Shown here: positions 12,040 to 23,600 of the stretch, one piece after another
How positions within the stretch are numbered: position 1 is the stretch's first letter
Layout of the letters: each line of letters opens with the position of its first letter
From: Brasenia schreberi
Lineage: Eukaryota > Streptophyta > Magnoliopsida > Nymphaeales > Cabombaceae
Length of the DNA: 64,000 nt
Direction: 5' to 3'
NCBI GenBank assembly: GCA_036023115.1
Contig: JAYKKT010000061.1
Span: 13,605,501 to 13,669,500 of the forward strand
Made by a program: the position numbers and the translations under genes
The notes under the pieces: generated by a model
What the model was told of the DNA's origin: nothing
The model's database searches: none
Seen by the model: the letters and a program-made list of their open reading frames with translations, nothing else

Positions 12040-12255
12040 AAATCATGATACGATTTTATTGCGTATCGTATGAAGATACGGTATGATATAAGGGTACGTA
12101 TCGCTTATTGCGATTTATCGTGCCGTATCATACCATATCGTACGATACGAGGGTGTATCGCACCCTATCGTACGATACATTCCCGTATCATACGATACGT
12201 TCCCGTATCATACGATACGTTCCCGTATCATACGATACGTTCCCGTATCATACGA
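12040..12255 (+). repeat. 5' subterminal CGTATCG repeats, with a 20-bp tandem array
   Basis: This stretch carries dense GTATCGTACGATACG-like palindromic words. From about 12163 to 12255 the 20-bp unit GTATCATACGATACGTTCCC is repeated about four times with few changes. hAT transposases of the Ac type bind short subterminal repeats. By analogy these are candidate transposase-binding sites; that role is inference. Confidence 0.75.
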
Positions 12256-12558
12256 GTCGATGTCAATTTTTCTATTATAAATTCTGGAAATCCGGATTTC
12301 ATTTTTGTTTCTTCTCAAACCCTTTTTCACATCATTTCCTTGCTTTCATGTCCTCTTCTTATCTTGTTCTTGTTAATTTCGTGGTTTACACAATTCAACT
12401 CCCTATCTCTAGGGTTTTTGTCAAATCCATGTCATACCTCTTTCCTTTAGCATTCTACCCGAATTTTCACTTAAAAATTTGGGGGTTTTACAGATTTTGT
12501 GATTTTTAACATCTAAAAAGCCTTTTTCTTCTTATTGATTGTCCACAATTGTCTTAAT

Positions 12559-15500
12559 CAGTGTTATCCGTATCGCAGTCGTATCGTGGGCCACCACGAT
12601 ACGATACGGGGGCCCGTATCGTGAAACCCACAGTATCGCACCGTATCATGCGATACGGGCCGTATCGCACGATACGGTGCGTATCGCCCGTACCGTACGA
12701 TACGGGCGATACGCCTTAGGACCCTTATAAAGGGTCCCGGGCTGACTGAAACCCGCGATTTTTCGCGGGTTTCCTCTCTCTTCTTGGGTTCCTCAAGCTC
12801 CCTAAGAGCCGATTTTCGCCTCCTTAGTGTTCAAAGCTCCAAAATTGTGCCCTACGGTGCCCGTGCAAGCCTCCAAACTCAGATTTTGGTATATTTTTAA
12901 TGTTTTTTTCATTATTTTCCTTTATATTTGTTGTTTTTTGTGTTATTTCGGTTTTTTTTTTTAATGACAAAATATGAAGTTATTAAGTGTGTGTATATGA
13001 TTTTTATTGCATTCATGAAGTGGGAGACACTCGATTTGAGTGTTATTTGAAGATTGGGGGATTTACGAAGTGCTTTTATTTTCAGGTTTTTGTTTGAATT
13101 AAAGTACTCCATTGAGATGGCAGGAAGGGGTGGTAGAGACTCTCATTCAAAGTCTGATGATCCGGCATGGCAGTGGGGTATACCAGTTGAGGGTTCAAGG
13201 TTAAAAATCAGATGCTTATTTTGTGAAAAGGTGGTTAGTGGTGGAATTTCAAGGTTGAAACACCACCTAGCAGGAACCAGGAAAGAAGTTGCTCCATGCA
13301 CAGGCAGAGTTAGAAGTTTACCAGAAGGTATTAAATGGCAATGCCTACAGATGATTGAGAACATACAAGAACGGAGACAACAAAAGGATGATTTTCAGAT
13401 GTATGAAGAAGCTGATGATGCTACTGCCACTGGATTTGGATTCACTGATAGTTTGCCTTCAGATGCTCGAACAGAGATTGGTAGTAGCAGTTCACGAGCT
13501 CCTACTAGAGGAAAGAGGGTTGCAGCTGAAGACTTTGGAGGTGGCAGAAGAGGAAGTTCAGGAAGGAGTAAAGGAAGAGCTTCTTCTTCTAGCATACATT
13601 CGTTCTTTCCTCCTTCCACTACACCTGGTGCTCAATCAGGAATTCGTGTTGCTATGGCTTCAGAACAACTGCATGATCAGGCAGACCTTGCAGTGGGAAG
13701 ATGGTTTTATGATGCATGCATTCCATTTAATGCAACAAATAGTTTTCATTTTCAAGCAATGGCAGATGCAATTGCAAACATTGGTCCAGGATATAAGATG
13801 CCCTCTTATCAGAAGTTGAGAGGGAAGATATTAGATCAGACCGTAATTGAAGTGCAACAATACTGTTCGACTTTGAGACAATCGTGGAAGGAAACAGGAT
13901 GCACTATTATGGCAGATGGATGGACCGATAGGCGAGGAAGGACATTGCTAAACTTTCTTGTATATTATCCTAAAGGACTCATGTTTTTGAGATCTCTAGA
14001 CATGTCAGAGGAGAGACACACTACAGAGATCCTACGAGAAGAATTTGATAAGATTATACAGGAGGTTGGGCTACAGAATGTGGTCCAATTGATTACAGAT
14101 AATGCAGCTAACTACAAAGCAGCTGGGAAGGAGTTAGCTGATATTTATGGGACTTTCTACTGGACACCATGTGCAACCCATTGCTTAGATCTCATCCTCG
14201 AGGACATTGGTGAGATGGATGAAATAAAGGCAGCAACTGAGTGTTGCCAAGATATTACAAAATTCATTTACAACCATGCATTTGTTTTGTGTATGATGAG
14301 GAGATATACAGAAGGTGCAGAGCTTCTTCGCACAGCTGTAACTCGGTTCGCAACAAACTTCTTATCTGTATAAAGTATTGTGAGACAGAAGCAAGCTTTG
14401 AAGAGAATGTTCTCCTCAGATGAGTGGCAACAATTTGCAGAGTTGCCTCAAAACAAAAGAAATAGAAAGTTGAATGAGATTGCAGAAACAGTTTTTAGAA
14501 GTTCATTTTGGAATGCATGTGTCAGATTATTGAAAATTACTTGTCCATTAGTGAAAGTTTTGAGATTGGCTGATAGCGAGGAGAAACCATCTATGGGCTA
14601 CCTTTATGAAGCCATGGACAGGGCAAAAGAAGCCATCAGAAATAATTTTAATGGAAAAAAGAGAGATTATGTGCCCGTGTAGAAAATAATTGATAGGAGA
14701 TGGAATAAACAATTGCATCAGCCTATTCATGCAGCAGCATATTATCTAAACCCATCATTCAGGTACTCAGAAACCTTCAAAAGGGACGGTGAGGTTAATC
14801 GAGGAATCATTGATTGTATCGACAGATTAGTCCCTGATGAGAGCATAGCAGATGCGATACATCGAGAGATGGAGATATATGATAAAGCTCTTCACTTGAT
14901 GGGTTTGCCTGTTGCAATTCGCAACCGCTCTACGATGCGTCCAGGTACATTGTTTATTTTCATATTTAAGTTGCATCTTACATTACTGTGGATTATTATG
15001 TCTCTAATGTTTGTATTTTTTTTACAGATGTTTGGTGGAACAGGTTTGGAAGTGATTGTCCAAACCTTCGAGATTTTGCAGTCAGAGTCTTAAGCCAAAC
15101 CTGTAGTGCAACAGGTTATGAAAGAAATTGGAGTGTTTTTTAACACATCCATACAAAAAAGCGCAACAGGTTGGAACACAAAAGGCTTAATGATTTGGTT
15201 TATATTCGTTGTAACATGCGCCTTCGTGAAAGGTAATGTTGTATTACTTTCAAATTTTCAATTCAATATTATTTAACTTCAGTTTTCAATTGTTAATATT
15301 ACTTACTAATTGTTTATCTTTGTTTGTGTCGTAGGCAATTAAAAAAAGTAAATAGAGAAGAAAGTCAGTACGATCCAATAAGTTTGGATAATTTTGATAT
15401 ATTAGAAGATTGGGTTATGGAAGACACTAAAGAAAATGCCCTCCTAACAGAAGAAGACGTTGCCTGGATTAATTTGGAAGGAGCGCAAGAACATTATGGA

Positions 15501-15944
15501 GATGAAGAATTTGATTTTGAAGAAGAAGGTGTGGGCGTGGCTGATGATGATGAGGATATGCAACAAGAAGAAGATGAAGATTATTTAGTTGATGATCCTG
15601 ATTACAATTTGTAAAATGTAACATTATATGTAACTGTAGTGTACTGTAAAGTGTAAACTATGTCTGTATTTTATTTTTTGGATTCAAAATATGTAAATTT
15701 GGATGCAATTGTTCAATGTTGAATGCTCAATCTGTACTAAACTTACATTATATGAATTTAAAGCAATTATCAGATTTTTCCTGATTTTTTCCTGATTTTT
15801 TTCAATTTTTTTCGATTTTTTACTAAATTTTATTGATTTTTAATTAATTTTTACATTATTTTAATATTAAAGTACGATACGATACGATACGCCCGTATCG
15901 TGGAGCCCAGCGATACACGATACGATACGCGTCAGACAACACTG
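12559..15944 (+). mobile_element. hAT transposon A, autonomous-size, nested in the outer hAT
   Basis: It is 3386 bp long. The 5' end CAGTGTTATCCGTATCG and the inverted 3' end CAGTGTTGTCTGACGCG form imperfect terminal repeats. Exact 8-bp duplications gtcttaat lie at 12551-12558 and 15945-15952. The 5' subterminal zone (12559-12720) is packed with CGATACG/CGTATCG words, and the 3' zone (15870-15935) has more. It encodes a complete three-exon transposase with only three stop codons, so it is much younger than its host element. Confidence 0.96.
13117..15614 (+). pseudogene. hAT transposase (BED + DUF659 + hAT dimerisation), three exons, three nonsense codons
   Basis: Exons 13117-14944, 15028-15232 and 15335-15614 have consensus junctions (CCAG|GTACAT, TTTACAG|AT, AAAG|GTAATG, CGTAG|GC) and sum to exactly 771 codons. 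An upstream 5' UTR intron is suggested by TTTTCAG before 13086. Residues 17-63 form a BED zinc finger (WQW, CLFC, KHHLAG). A Ser/Gly-rich linker follows, then the DUF659 catalytic region with MADGWTD and ITDNAANY, and C-terminally the dimerisation block (TGYERNWSVF, HTKKRNRLEHKRL) and a Glu/Asp-rich tail ending DDPDYNL. In-frame stops occur at 14371-14373, 14680-14682 and 15141-15143. The sister copy near 54.5-55.3 kb has sense codons at the equivalent sites. No frameshift was found. Confidence 0.93.
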
Positions 15945-15952
15945 GTCTTAAT

Positions 15953-18900
15953 GGCTTTCGATTGAGCCGATCCGATTGGAAATATTGCACTCCGGTGTAT
16001 AAAGGCAATAGGCTTGTGAACAAGTGCATGTTTTCCAATGCTATAAAACATGATGGTATTTCTCGTACAAAACACCACCTTACAAGAATAAAGAAGATGC
16101 TAGTGTATGTCCTCGGGTTCCCGAAGTAGTGAAGTACAAGATTGAGTAGGTATTGAAGGCTTCGAAAGAGAATAAGAGATTAAGGGTGAGAGGGCAAAAA
16201 TAGGTGGTTGGGATATGTCTCAACCATTTGAAGATACTTATGCTTAGGGAATGTATGGTCACGGTGGTGATTAATTACATAGTGCAACTGAGATAAAAGA
16301 AGAGATGGCTGAAGAGGAGAGGAGAAAGCGAGAAAAGGAAAAAAGTGTAGGTTCTGGTAGTACTAGTAGTGGAGTTGGTTCTTGTTCTATTAAAAGAGTT
16401 CCTACATGCCCGATGCCTACGAGGGGTACTAGAGGAGCCAGAGGAGGTAGTGGCCCTAATGGGATGCCTTCATTTTCCCTCCACGTACGACTCCTAGAGC
16501 TCAGCTAGGCATTAGATTAGTTATGACTTCAAAGGAGGTAATTAAGAAAGTAGATTTGACATGTGCTGAATTTTTTTGTGAAAATTGCTTCCCTTTCAGT
16601 GTTACAAACTCATTTTCTTTTCAAGGTATGGCGGATGTTTTGCCAGTGTGCGATAGGGTTATAGAGTCCAGTGCTATCCGTATCGCACTGTATCACGGTG
16701 TGATACGTATCGTATCATGAGAAGCCACGATACGATACGGTAACCTGTATCATAAGATACAAGTTATCGTGTTTTATTGTACGATACGCCCCCAAAAAAT
16801 TCAAAAAAAAATTTCAAATTTTTTTTTAAATCAATTTTTTTTGCATATTTTTGGCCTCTCTTCACTTCCCTCCAAGGCATCCTCCGATATGCTTGTAATT
16901 TGGGTTTATAATTTCATTTATTGAATAAAAATAATTTATGAACAAATAAAAATTGTGACAAAATCATTTCCCTTTCTGTTGCTAACTTTTAGGTATATTT
17001 CTGCTAGCAGTTTCTAATTTCATGAGATCGCAAACAATTAAAAACATTTGGTTGTCTCGGTTCATTGAGTGGGCATTTCACAACTTCACTATTTTAGGGT
17101 TCACCTTACGCGACTTCCATTGAGTTGAACATGATAACGTGTGTGAGGCTTAACTCAGTCTGTGAAGTGAGAAGTGAAGCTCAAGCATTAGTTAAAAAGC
17201 TAGTCTCTAGTAAGAGAAAAAGGGGATATCATCAAGTAATAATATCAAATCACTGAGGTGTCATAGACTCAATAATCAAAGAAATTGAGCTCATTGTTTT
17301 GCTCACATATGAAAATTAGCAAATATGACAACTACATGTTCAAAGATAGCAGTTCGTTAATTTTGATATATTAGATGAGTGGATTATAGAAGATAATGAA
17401 GAAAATGCACTCCTAACCGAAGAAAACATTGGATGAATTAATTTGAAGTCCAACAACATCATGAAGGAGATGAAGATTTTTATTTTAGAGTAGAAGGTGA
17501 TGAGAAACTTTGAATCTTTATCAAGTTGAAGATGAAGATTATTTAGTTAATGATCCTGATACAAATTTACAATACGTAAAATGTAAATGTATTTCATTTT
17601 TTGCTTCAAAATATGTAATTTTGGATGCAATTGTTCAATGTTGAATGTTCAATCTGTGCTAAACTTTGCATTATATGAATTTAAAGCAATTACCTGATTT
17701 TTCCTTATTTTTCTTGATTTTTTTTAGGATTTTTACTAATTTTTCTTGATTTTTTAAATAATTTTTATATTATTTTAATATTAAAGTACGATACGGGCAA
17801 TACGATATGCCTGTATCATGGAGCCCAACGATACGCGTCAGACAATACTGATAGAGTCTCTACTTAAAATACTTTGAGGGCACATTATTGTAGAAATGAG
17901 TTGATATTGTTAATGTATGGAGTTCTAAATTTAAGGAATTATGGAAAGATAAGGGATGTTCTATTATAGTTGATAGTTGGATAGATGGTCAACGTAGGTC
18001 TTTAGTGAACTTCCTAATCTATTGTCCCAAAGGGACACTATTTTTAAAATCATATGACTTGTCTCATATTGATAAAACTGCAGATAATTTACTCTATATT
18101 TTCGAAGAAGTTATTAAGGAAGTAGGTGTTTCAAATGTTGTTCAATTCATTACTAATAATGCTACAAATTTTAGAGCAGCAGGTAAGATGTTTTAGGCAA
18201 ACCATCCATCCTTAGTATGGACTCCATGTGTTGCACATTGAGTTTACTTAATGCTTGAAGATTTGAGTGCAATGGATGAAATAAGAGGAATTATAGATGC
18301 ATGCAGAAATTTTACAAAGTTTATTTATAATCATTCTTGACAAGATTTGCTACAAATGTCATTATTGTGCAAAGTCTTGTCATACATAAAAATACATTGA
18401 ATGTTTTCATATGATGAATGGGACTCTATTAGTTGGTCTAAAAAGAGGGAGGGGATTGTTGTTGTAGATGTTGTTTTCAATGCTGATTTTTGGAAAAGTT
18501 GCAATAACTTTTTTGGATGATTATACATTTAGTTAAGGTAATCAGGATGGTAGATAGTGAAGATAGACCTGCTATACCTTTTATATATGATACTATGAAT
18601 AAGGCCAAATTAGAAATACAAGCAAACCTTGACTACAAGCGATCACTTCTAAAGAAAGTTTGGAAGATAATTGATGCACATTGGAACCGCCAAATGCATC
18701 ATGATTTGCATCCTGCTACATATTTCCTTAACCCTTTTATTTGATTTTCTCCTAACTTTGTGGAGGACAAAGAAATGAAAAAGGGTATCTTAAATGCAAT
18801 TGACCTTGTTGAAGATTCATCTACTCGTTGTAATATTCATTTAGAGTTAAGCAAGTATATATAGAGTGTTAGAGATTTTGAAAGACCAATTGCAATCCAA

Positions 18901-19678
18901 CTCCGCTCCCATATGCAACCAGGTATTATGTTTTTTATTTATATTCATTTAAGTTATTAATTGATTGACCCCATGTGTTTCTTATTAATCATTATCGTGT
19001 TTTGTTTCAAATGAATGATGGGCTCGTTTTGGTGTAGATGTACCGAATTTGGCAAGGTTTGCTCAATATATATTGAGTCAAACATATAGTTCGAGTGGGT
19101 GCGAGAGGGAGGAATTTGAGCTTTTTCAAATGCATTCACACAAAAAAGCGAAACAGACTGGAGCATGCTCGACTGCATGATTTAGTATATGTTGCCTATA
19201 ACATGAAGTTAAGGCAAAGGTAATAATTAGAAAATATATATTGTTTGTTGTTGCCTAGTTCTTGAATTCTTTCTTAATCTTATTAATAACAAATGCTTGA
19301 TATAACTATATTGCATTTGATATTCTTTATAATTTGAATATTCTTTCTTTATAGACAAATGTAAAAAGATGTAAGAAGAGCAAGGAAGGTGCCATATGAC
19401 CCGTTGAGTTACGAAAATGTTGTTATTCTTGATGATTGGGTGAAGGAGGAGGAGCCCCCTTCATTTTAGAGGATGAAAACTGGAGGACACTCAAAGCTGA
19501 AGCAGAACTTGGAGTTGGAGACGATGAAAAATGAAGTTGAAGGTGTTGGATGGGCAGATCCTATTGTGGAGGAAGAAGAGGGAGGAGATGACGATGATGA
19601 TGATGATGATGGTGATAGTGGTGATTCTGACTACGTTGATTATAATGCTTTTATTGATTATGATCCACATTGTGGATG
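15953..19678 (+). pseudogene. Outer hAT transposase remnant, split by element B
   Basis: A BED-like zinc finger is legible at about 15965-16085 (CMF, then IKHDGISRTKHHL). A linker follows to 16508, and the pre-catalytic block FCENCFPFSVTNSFSFQGMAD at 16560-16635 is cut by element B. After B, DUF659 resumes with SIIVDSWIDGQRRSLVNFL (about 17958-18018), VVQFITNNATNFRAAG, TPCVAHC and MDEIRGI. A later part has KVWKIIDAHWNRQMHHDLHPATYFLNP (18655-18740), a probable intron (about 18922-19038), SHKKAKQT and an acidic tail ending 19678. The Asp of the DNA motif reads ITNNA instead of ITDNA, and many stops are present. The protein belongs to the same hAT subgroup as A but is clearly diverged. Confidence 0.85.
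16669..17850 (+). mobile_element. hAT transposon B, internally deleted, nested in the outer hAT
   Basis: The 5' end CAGTGCTATCCGTATCG and inverted 3' end CAGTATTGTCTGACGCG match the ends of element A. Exact 8-bp duplications atagagtc lie at 16661-16668 and 17851-17858. At 1182 bp it lacks nearly the whole transposase. Only the acidic C-terminal tail survives (about 17355-17575: ILDEWIIEDNEENALLTEE-like, then EDEDYLV), with stops. It is a non-autonomous deletion derivative of the A family that would need A-type transposase to move. Confidence 0.95.
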
Positions 19679-20047
19679 ATTGTAATTTGTTTTAACTTTT
19701 AACTTTTATTTGTAACTTTCTAACATTCTCATCTTTGATGATTGTAATTTGTTTTTATTAAGTTAAACCCCTTATGTATTCACTATTGAGTATTATGTTC
19801 ACGTTACCTAATAGTTAATGCCTAATGGTATGGATTCTATGGATTATGGAATGTGGATGCTTGTAGCCTTGTTATGGAGATGTTTTTGTTATAGTATGGA
19901 TGCTTCTTCATTGTGTTATACATGTTTTGTTCATTAATTTTAATTTTTGTATTTTTTAATTTTTTAATACAAAAAAACTATGTATCATACCATACCATAC
20001 GATATGGTACGATCGTACTGGGCACCGATACGGTTTTTACAACATTG
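19679..20047 (+). other. Outer hAT 3' terminal region
   Basis: AT-rich non-coding sequence followed by subterminal words (TATCATACCATACCATACGATATGG near 19983, CCGATACGG near 20025) and the terminal inverted repeat. No other gene is present. Confidence 0.7.
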
Positions 20048-20055
20048 ACCTTAAG

Positions 20056-20276
20056 TGCTTTGATAGGAAATGCATTAATGCAACAGTCAGATGCTTGTAT
20101 AAGGAAATCAGCCACCAAAAAGTGACTAAAATGCCTTAAATAAGACTCAAATCACTACGCAAGAATGCATAAATACACTCAAATGAATCTATATAAATAA
20201 GCTAAAAAGTTGTGTTTTTATGTACAATGACAGCCTGTGCATGGGGACCCAATACAAAAAAAAAAAAAAAACATTT
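20056..20276. other. Spacer between outer hAT and RTE copy 2
   Basis: Non-coding sequence containing an A-rich run at about 20255-20271. No element end is recognised. Confidence 0.4.
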
Positions 20277-20296
20277 TATTTTTTTACTAGTTATTA

Positions 20297-23200
20297 ACTC
20301 CGCCCATGTAAGGGATCACCCTTGCATTGCCGGTCCCAAGCCCGGATAAAGGAGGGTTGTGTTAGGCTTCCGACAACCAGCGTAAAACTTCATCAGATTT
20401 TTACAACATAGATTACAAAAATTATGAGCATTGCTTTGGGGCGTCCCCGCCTAGCGACGTGTTGCAGAGCCCGAATGCAATAAGAAGTAAGCAAGGGCCA
20501 CTACATTTTCGCCCGGATGTAGTGAATCAATTGCAGAGAGGGTTCCCACATCATGGACGGGTGTGGGTAAAGAAGTTAGTTCCGCTACATTGCCGCCCGA
20601 ATGTAGTGAAAAATTTTCAGAGAGGGTCTCCGCATTTTGAATATGGACGGATGTGGGAGGTAAGGAAGCTAGTCCTAGATAATAAGATTCGTATTGGTTC
20701 TTGGAATATCGGAACATTATCGGGTAAGCTAATGGAGGTGGTAGATACTATGATTCGGAGAAAGATACATATTCTATGTTTACAAGAGACAAAATGGGTT
20801 GGAGAAAAAGCAAAGGAGATAGAGGATACAAGTTTTAAATTATGATACTCAAGTAAAGAAAAGGCTCGAAACGGAGTTGGTATTATCATAAATAAAGATT
20901 TAAAGGAGAGTGTAGTAGACATACAACGATATGGTGACCGAATAATGATGTTGAAATTAGTGTTAGGAGCAGAGGTTTTGAATATAGTTTGTGCTTACGC
21001 ACCCCAAGTAGGACTAGAAGATAGTATAAAGACAGTTTTTTGGGAAGAATTAAATAAGGTGTTTCAAAAGATTCCACAAAGGGAGATGATTTGTTTAGGA
21101 GGAGATTTAAATGGACATGTCGGTAAAGAGGCATTAGGATATCAAGGGATTCATGGAAACTTTGGTTTTGGGGATATAAATGAGGAAGGCAGGGAGATCT
21201 TAAATTTTGCTATGTCATTTGATCTCTTTATAGTCAATACAATCTTCACAAAACGCGATGAATATTTAATTACTTATAAGAGTGGCTTATCACAAACACA
21301 AATTGATTACTTTATTTGTAGAAAAAAAGATAGAGCGTGTTGTAAAGATTGTAAGGTAATTCCAGGAGAAAGCTTAACCACCCAACATCGACTTTTAGTT
21401 ATGGATTTATAAATAAAAAAATGGACAAAGAAGAAAAGAGTGCATCGAGCTATTCGAACTAAATGGTGGAACCTCAAAAGCGAGAAAGAAGATATATTTA
21501 AACAGAAAGTCCTTCAAGGAGATGTTTGGAATTATGTTGGCACACCCTGCCATATGTGGAACAATATGACTATACATATTAGGAAAGTGGCGAAAGATGT
21601 GTTAGGGGTATCTAAGGGAGGTATACCGACACAAAAAGAAGCTTGGTGGTGGAGTGAAGTAGTACAAAATAAAATCAAGACAAAGAGGGCATGTTACAAA
21701 TTACATTATGTTAAGAAAACTAGTGAAACTTTAGAAGCTTATAAGAAAGCAAAGAAGGAAGAGAAAAAGGCCGTTAGTGAAGCAAAAGCTAAGATTTGGG
21801 ATGACTTATATAAAAAACTCAACTCAAAAGAGGGTGAAAGAGATATTTTTAGGATAGCTAGGGCTAGAGATAAGAAAACTAAAGATCTTAATTATGTTAG
21901 ATGCATAAAAGACGAGGATGAAAAAATTCTAGTGGCAAATGATGATATAAGAAATAGATGGAAAAACTATTTTTATAATCTTTTTAATGAAAATAAAGAT
22001 GTTAGTATTAGTTTAGGAGATTTAGCCAAGTCAGAAAAGTATATAAACCACAATTTCTACCAACGTATTCAAAAGAATGAAGCCAAAGAGGCACTTAAAC
22101 ATATGAAGAGTGGTAAATCGGTAGGATCAGATAATATTCCTATAGAAGTTGGGAAAATACTAGGAGAAATAGGAATCACTTGGCTCCCAAGACTATTTAA
22201 TGAAATATGGAAAAACCAAAAGATGCCCGAGGAATGGAGAGCAAGTACACTTATACCCATATATAAGAACAAGGGAGACATTCAAAATTGTGCGAATTAT
22301 CGAGGTATCAAGTTAATGAGTCATACTATGAAATTATGGGAAAGAATTATCGAACGTAGGTTAAGACAAGTATCAAGTACAACTGAGAACCAATTTGGAT
22401 TCATGCCAGGCAGATCTACTATTGAAGCGATTCACCTTTTGAGACGTCTTATGGAACATTTTAGAGCAAAAAAGAAAGACCTTCACATGATATTTATTGA
22501 TCTAGAAAAAGCTTATGATAGGGTACCGAGGGAGGTTCTTTGGAGAACTTTGGAAAAAAGAGGTATCACATTGACATATATTAACCTTATAAGAGACATG
22601 TATGATGGTGCAAAAATATGTGTGAGGACTCATGAAGGAACGACAGACTTCTTTGAAGTTAATATTGGGTTATATCAAGGATCAACTTTAAGTCCATACT
22701 TATTTATAATGGTGATGGATGAGTTAACAAAACATATTCAAGATGAAGTACCTTGGTGTATGTTATTTGCATATGACATTGTATTAGTGGAGGAGTCTAT
22801 GGAAAAAGTTAATAAAAAATTGGAACTATGGAGAGAAACATTAGAAAGCAAAGGCCTCCGACTTAGTAGAACAAAGACAGAATATATGAAATGTAAGTTT
22901 GATCATTTGGCTACTTCAGAGGACATAGAAATTAAAATTGGCACACATTGCATTCCCCAAAAGGAAAGTTTTAAATACCTAGGGTCAATTTTTCAAAGTG
23001 ATGGAAGAATTGATGGAGATGTTACACATAGAATTAATGCTGGTTGGTTAAAATGGAGAGGAGCATCAGGTATTCTTTGTGATAAGAAGATACCATTAAA
23101 ATTAAAAGGTAAATATTATAGAGCAACAATTAGGCCTGCCATGTTTTATAGTTCTGAGTGTTGGGCAGTTAATCATCAACATGTACAAAAGATGTCTGTG

Positions 23201-23580
23201 ACAGAAATGAAGATGTTGAGATGGATGAGTGGTGATACAAGAAAAGACCGTATACATAATGAGGTTATTAGAAACAAATTAGGAGTGGCACCAATAGAGG
23301 ATAAAATGAGAGGACATCATTTAAGATGGTTTGGACATATAGAAAGAAGATCAAAAGAAGAACCTGTAAGAAGGTTAGAAAAACTAAATTTGGAAAGTAT
23401 TAAAAGAGGTAGAGGACGACCACAAAAGTGTTGGAAAGAAACAATAAAGAATGATCTAGCTTATTGGGAGTTAACTGCTAACATGACACACGATAGGGAT
23501 CTGTGGAAACAAAGAATCCATGTAGCCGACCCCGTCTAGTATGGGAAAAGGCTTAGTTGTTGTTGTTGTTGTTGTTGTTG
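20297..23580 (+). mobile_element. RTE-clade LINE, copy 2, full length and best preserved
   Basis: It starts ACTCCGCCCATGTAAGG and ends CTAGTATGGGAAAAGGCTTA followed by a (TTG)n tail (23554-23580). Target duplications of 20 bp, tatttttttactagttatta (20277-20296) and the same with one T-to-C change (23581-23600), flank it. At 3284 bp with a single reading frame broken only by two nonsense codons, it is the most recent full-length RTE here. It lies in the proposed kinase 5' UTR intron, antisense to the gene. Confidence 0.97.
20459..23539 (+). pseudogene. RTE ORF: endonuclease and reverse transcriptase, two stops and a mutated active site
   Basis: One frame runs from 20459 to 23539 without frameshift. 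Stops occur at 20843-20845 (TGA where other copies read Trp) and 21410-21412 (TAA where copy 4 reads CAA Gln). The APE-type endonuclease spans about 20685-21410: GSWNIGTLSGK, LQETKW, CAYAPQVG, GGDLNGHVG, IDYFIC and TTQHRLLVMD, all catalytic positions kept. The reverse transcriptase spans about 22080-22900: [40 protein letters not shown], then FAYD at 22766-22777 in place of FADD. The C-terminal region has YLGSIF, FYSSECW and [13 protein letters not shown] motifs. Without the first catalytic Asp, polymerase activity is expected to be lost even if the stops were read through. Confidence 0.93.
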
Positions 23581-23600
23581 TATTTTTTTACCAGTTATTA

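Larger units (their letters stand above)
12029..20047 (+). mobile_element. Outer hAT transposon containing two further hATs
   Basis: The terminal inverted repeats are CAATGTTATAAAAATC at 12029 and, on the other strand at 20047, CAATGTTGTAAAAACC. Exact 8-bp target duplications accttaag sit at 12021-12028 and 20048-20055. Both ends are rich in CGTATCG/CGATACG motifs. The interior holds a decayed BED/DUF659/dimerisation transposase in three blocks, because two related hATs (12559-15944 and 16669-17850) landed inside it. Without them the element is about 3.45 kb. It is the oldest of the three, as shown by heavier coding decay and by nesting. Confidence 0.93.

Noticed and set aside
12163..12255. 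CRISPR-like array
   Set aside because: The 20-bp units are directly contiguous without unique spacers, in a plant hAT terminus.
12070..12509. Overlapping plus-strand open frames of 126 and 133 codons
   Set aside because: The first part translates the GTATCATACGATACG tandem repeats of the hAT end, giving repetitive YHTIRSRIIR-like peptide; not a gene.
13355..13819. 154-codon open frame in hAT A, and 53746-54138 in hAT C
   Set aside because: Both are alternate-frame shadows of the BED/DUF659 transposase.
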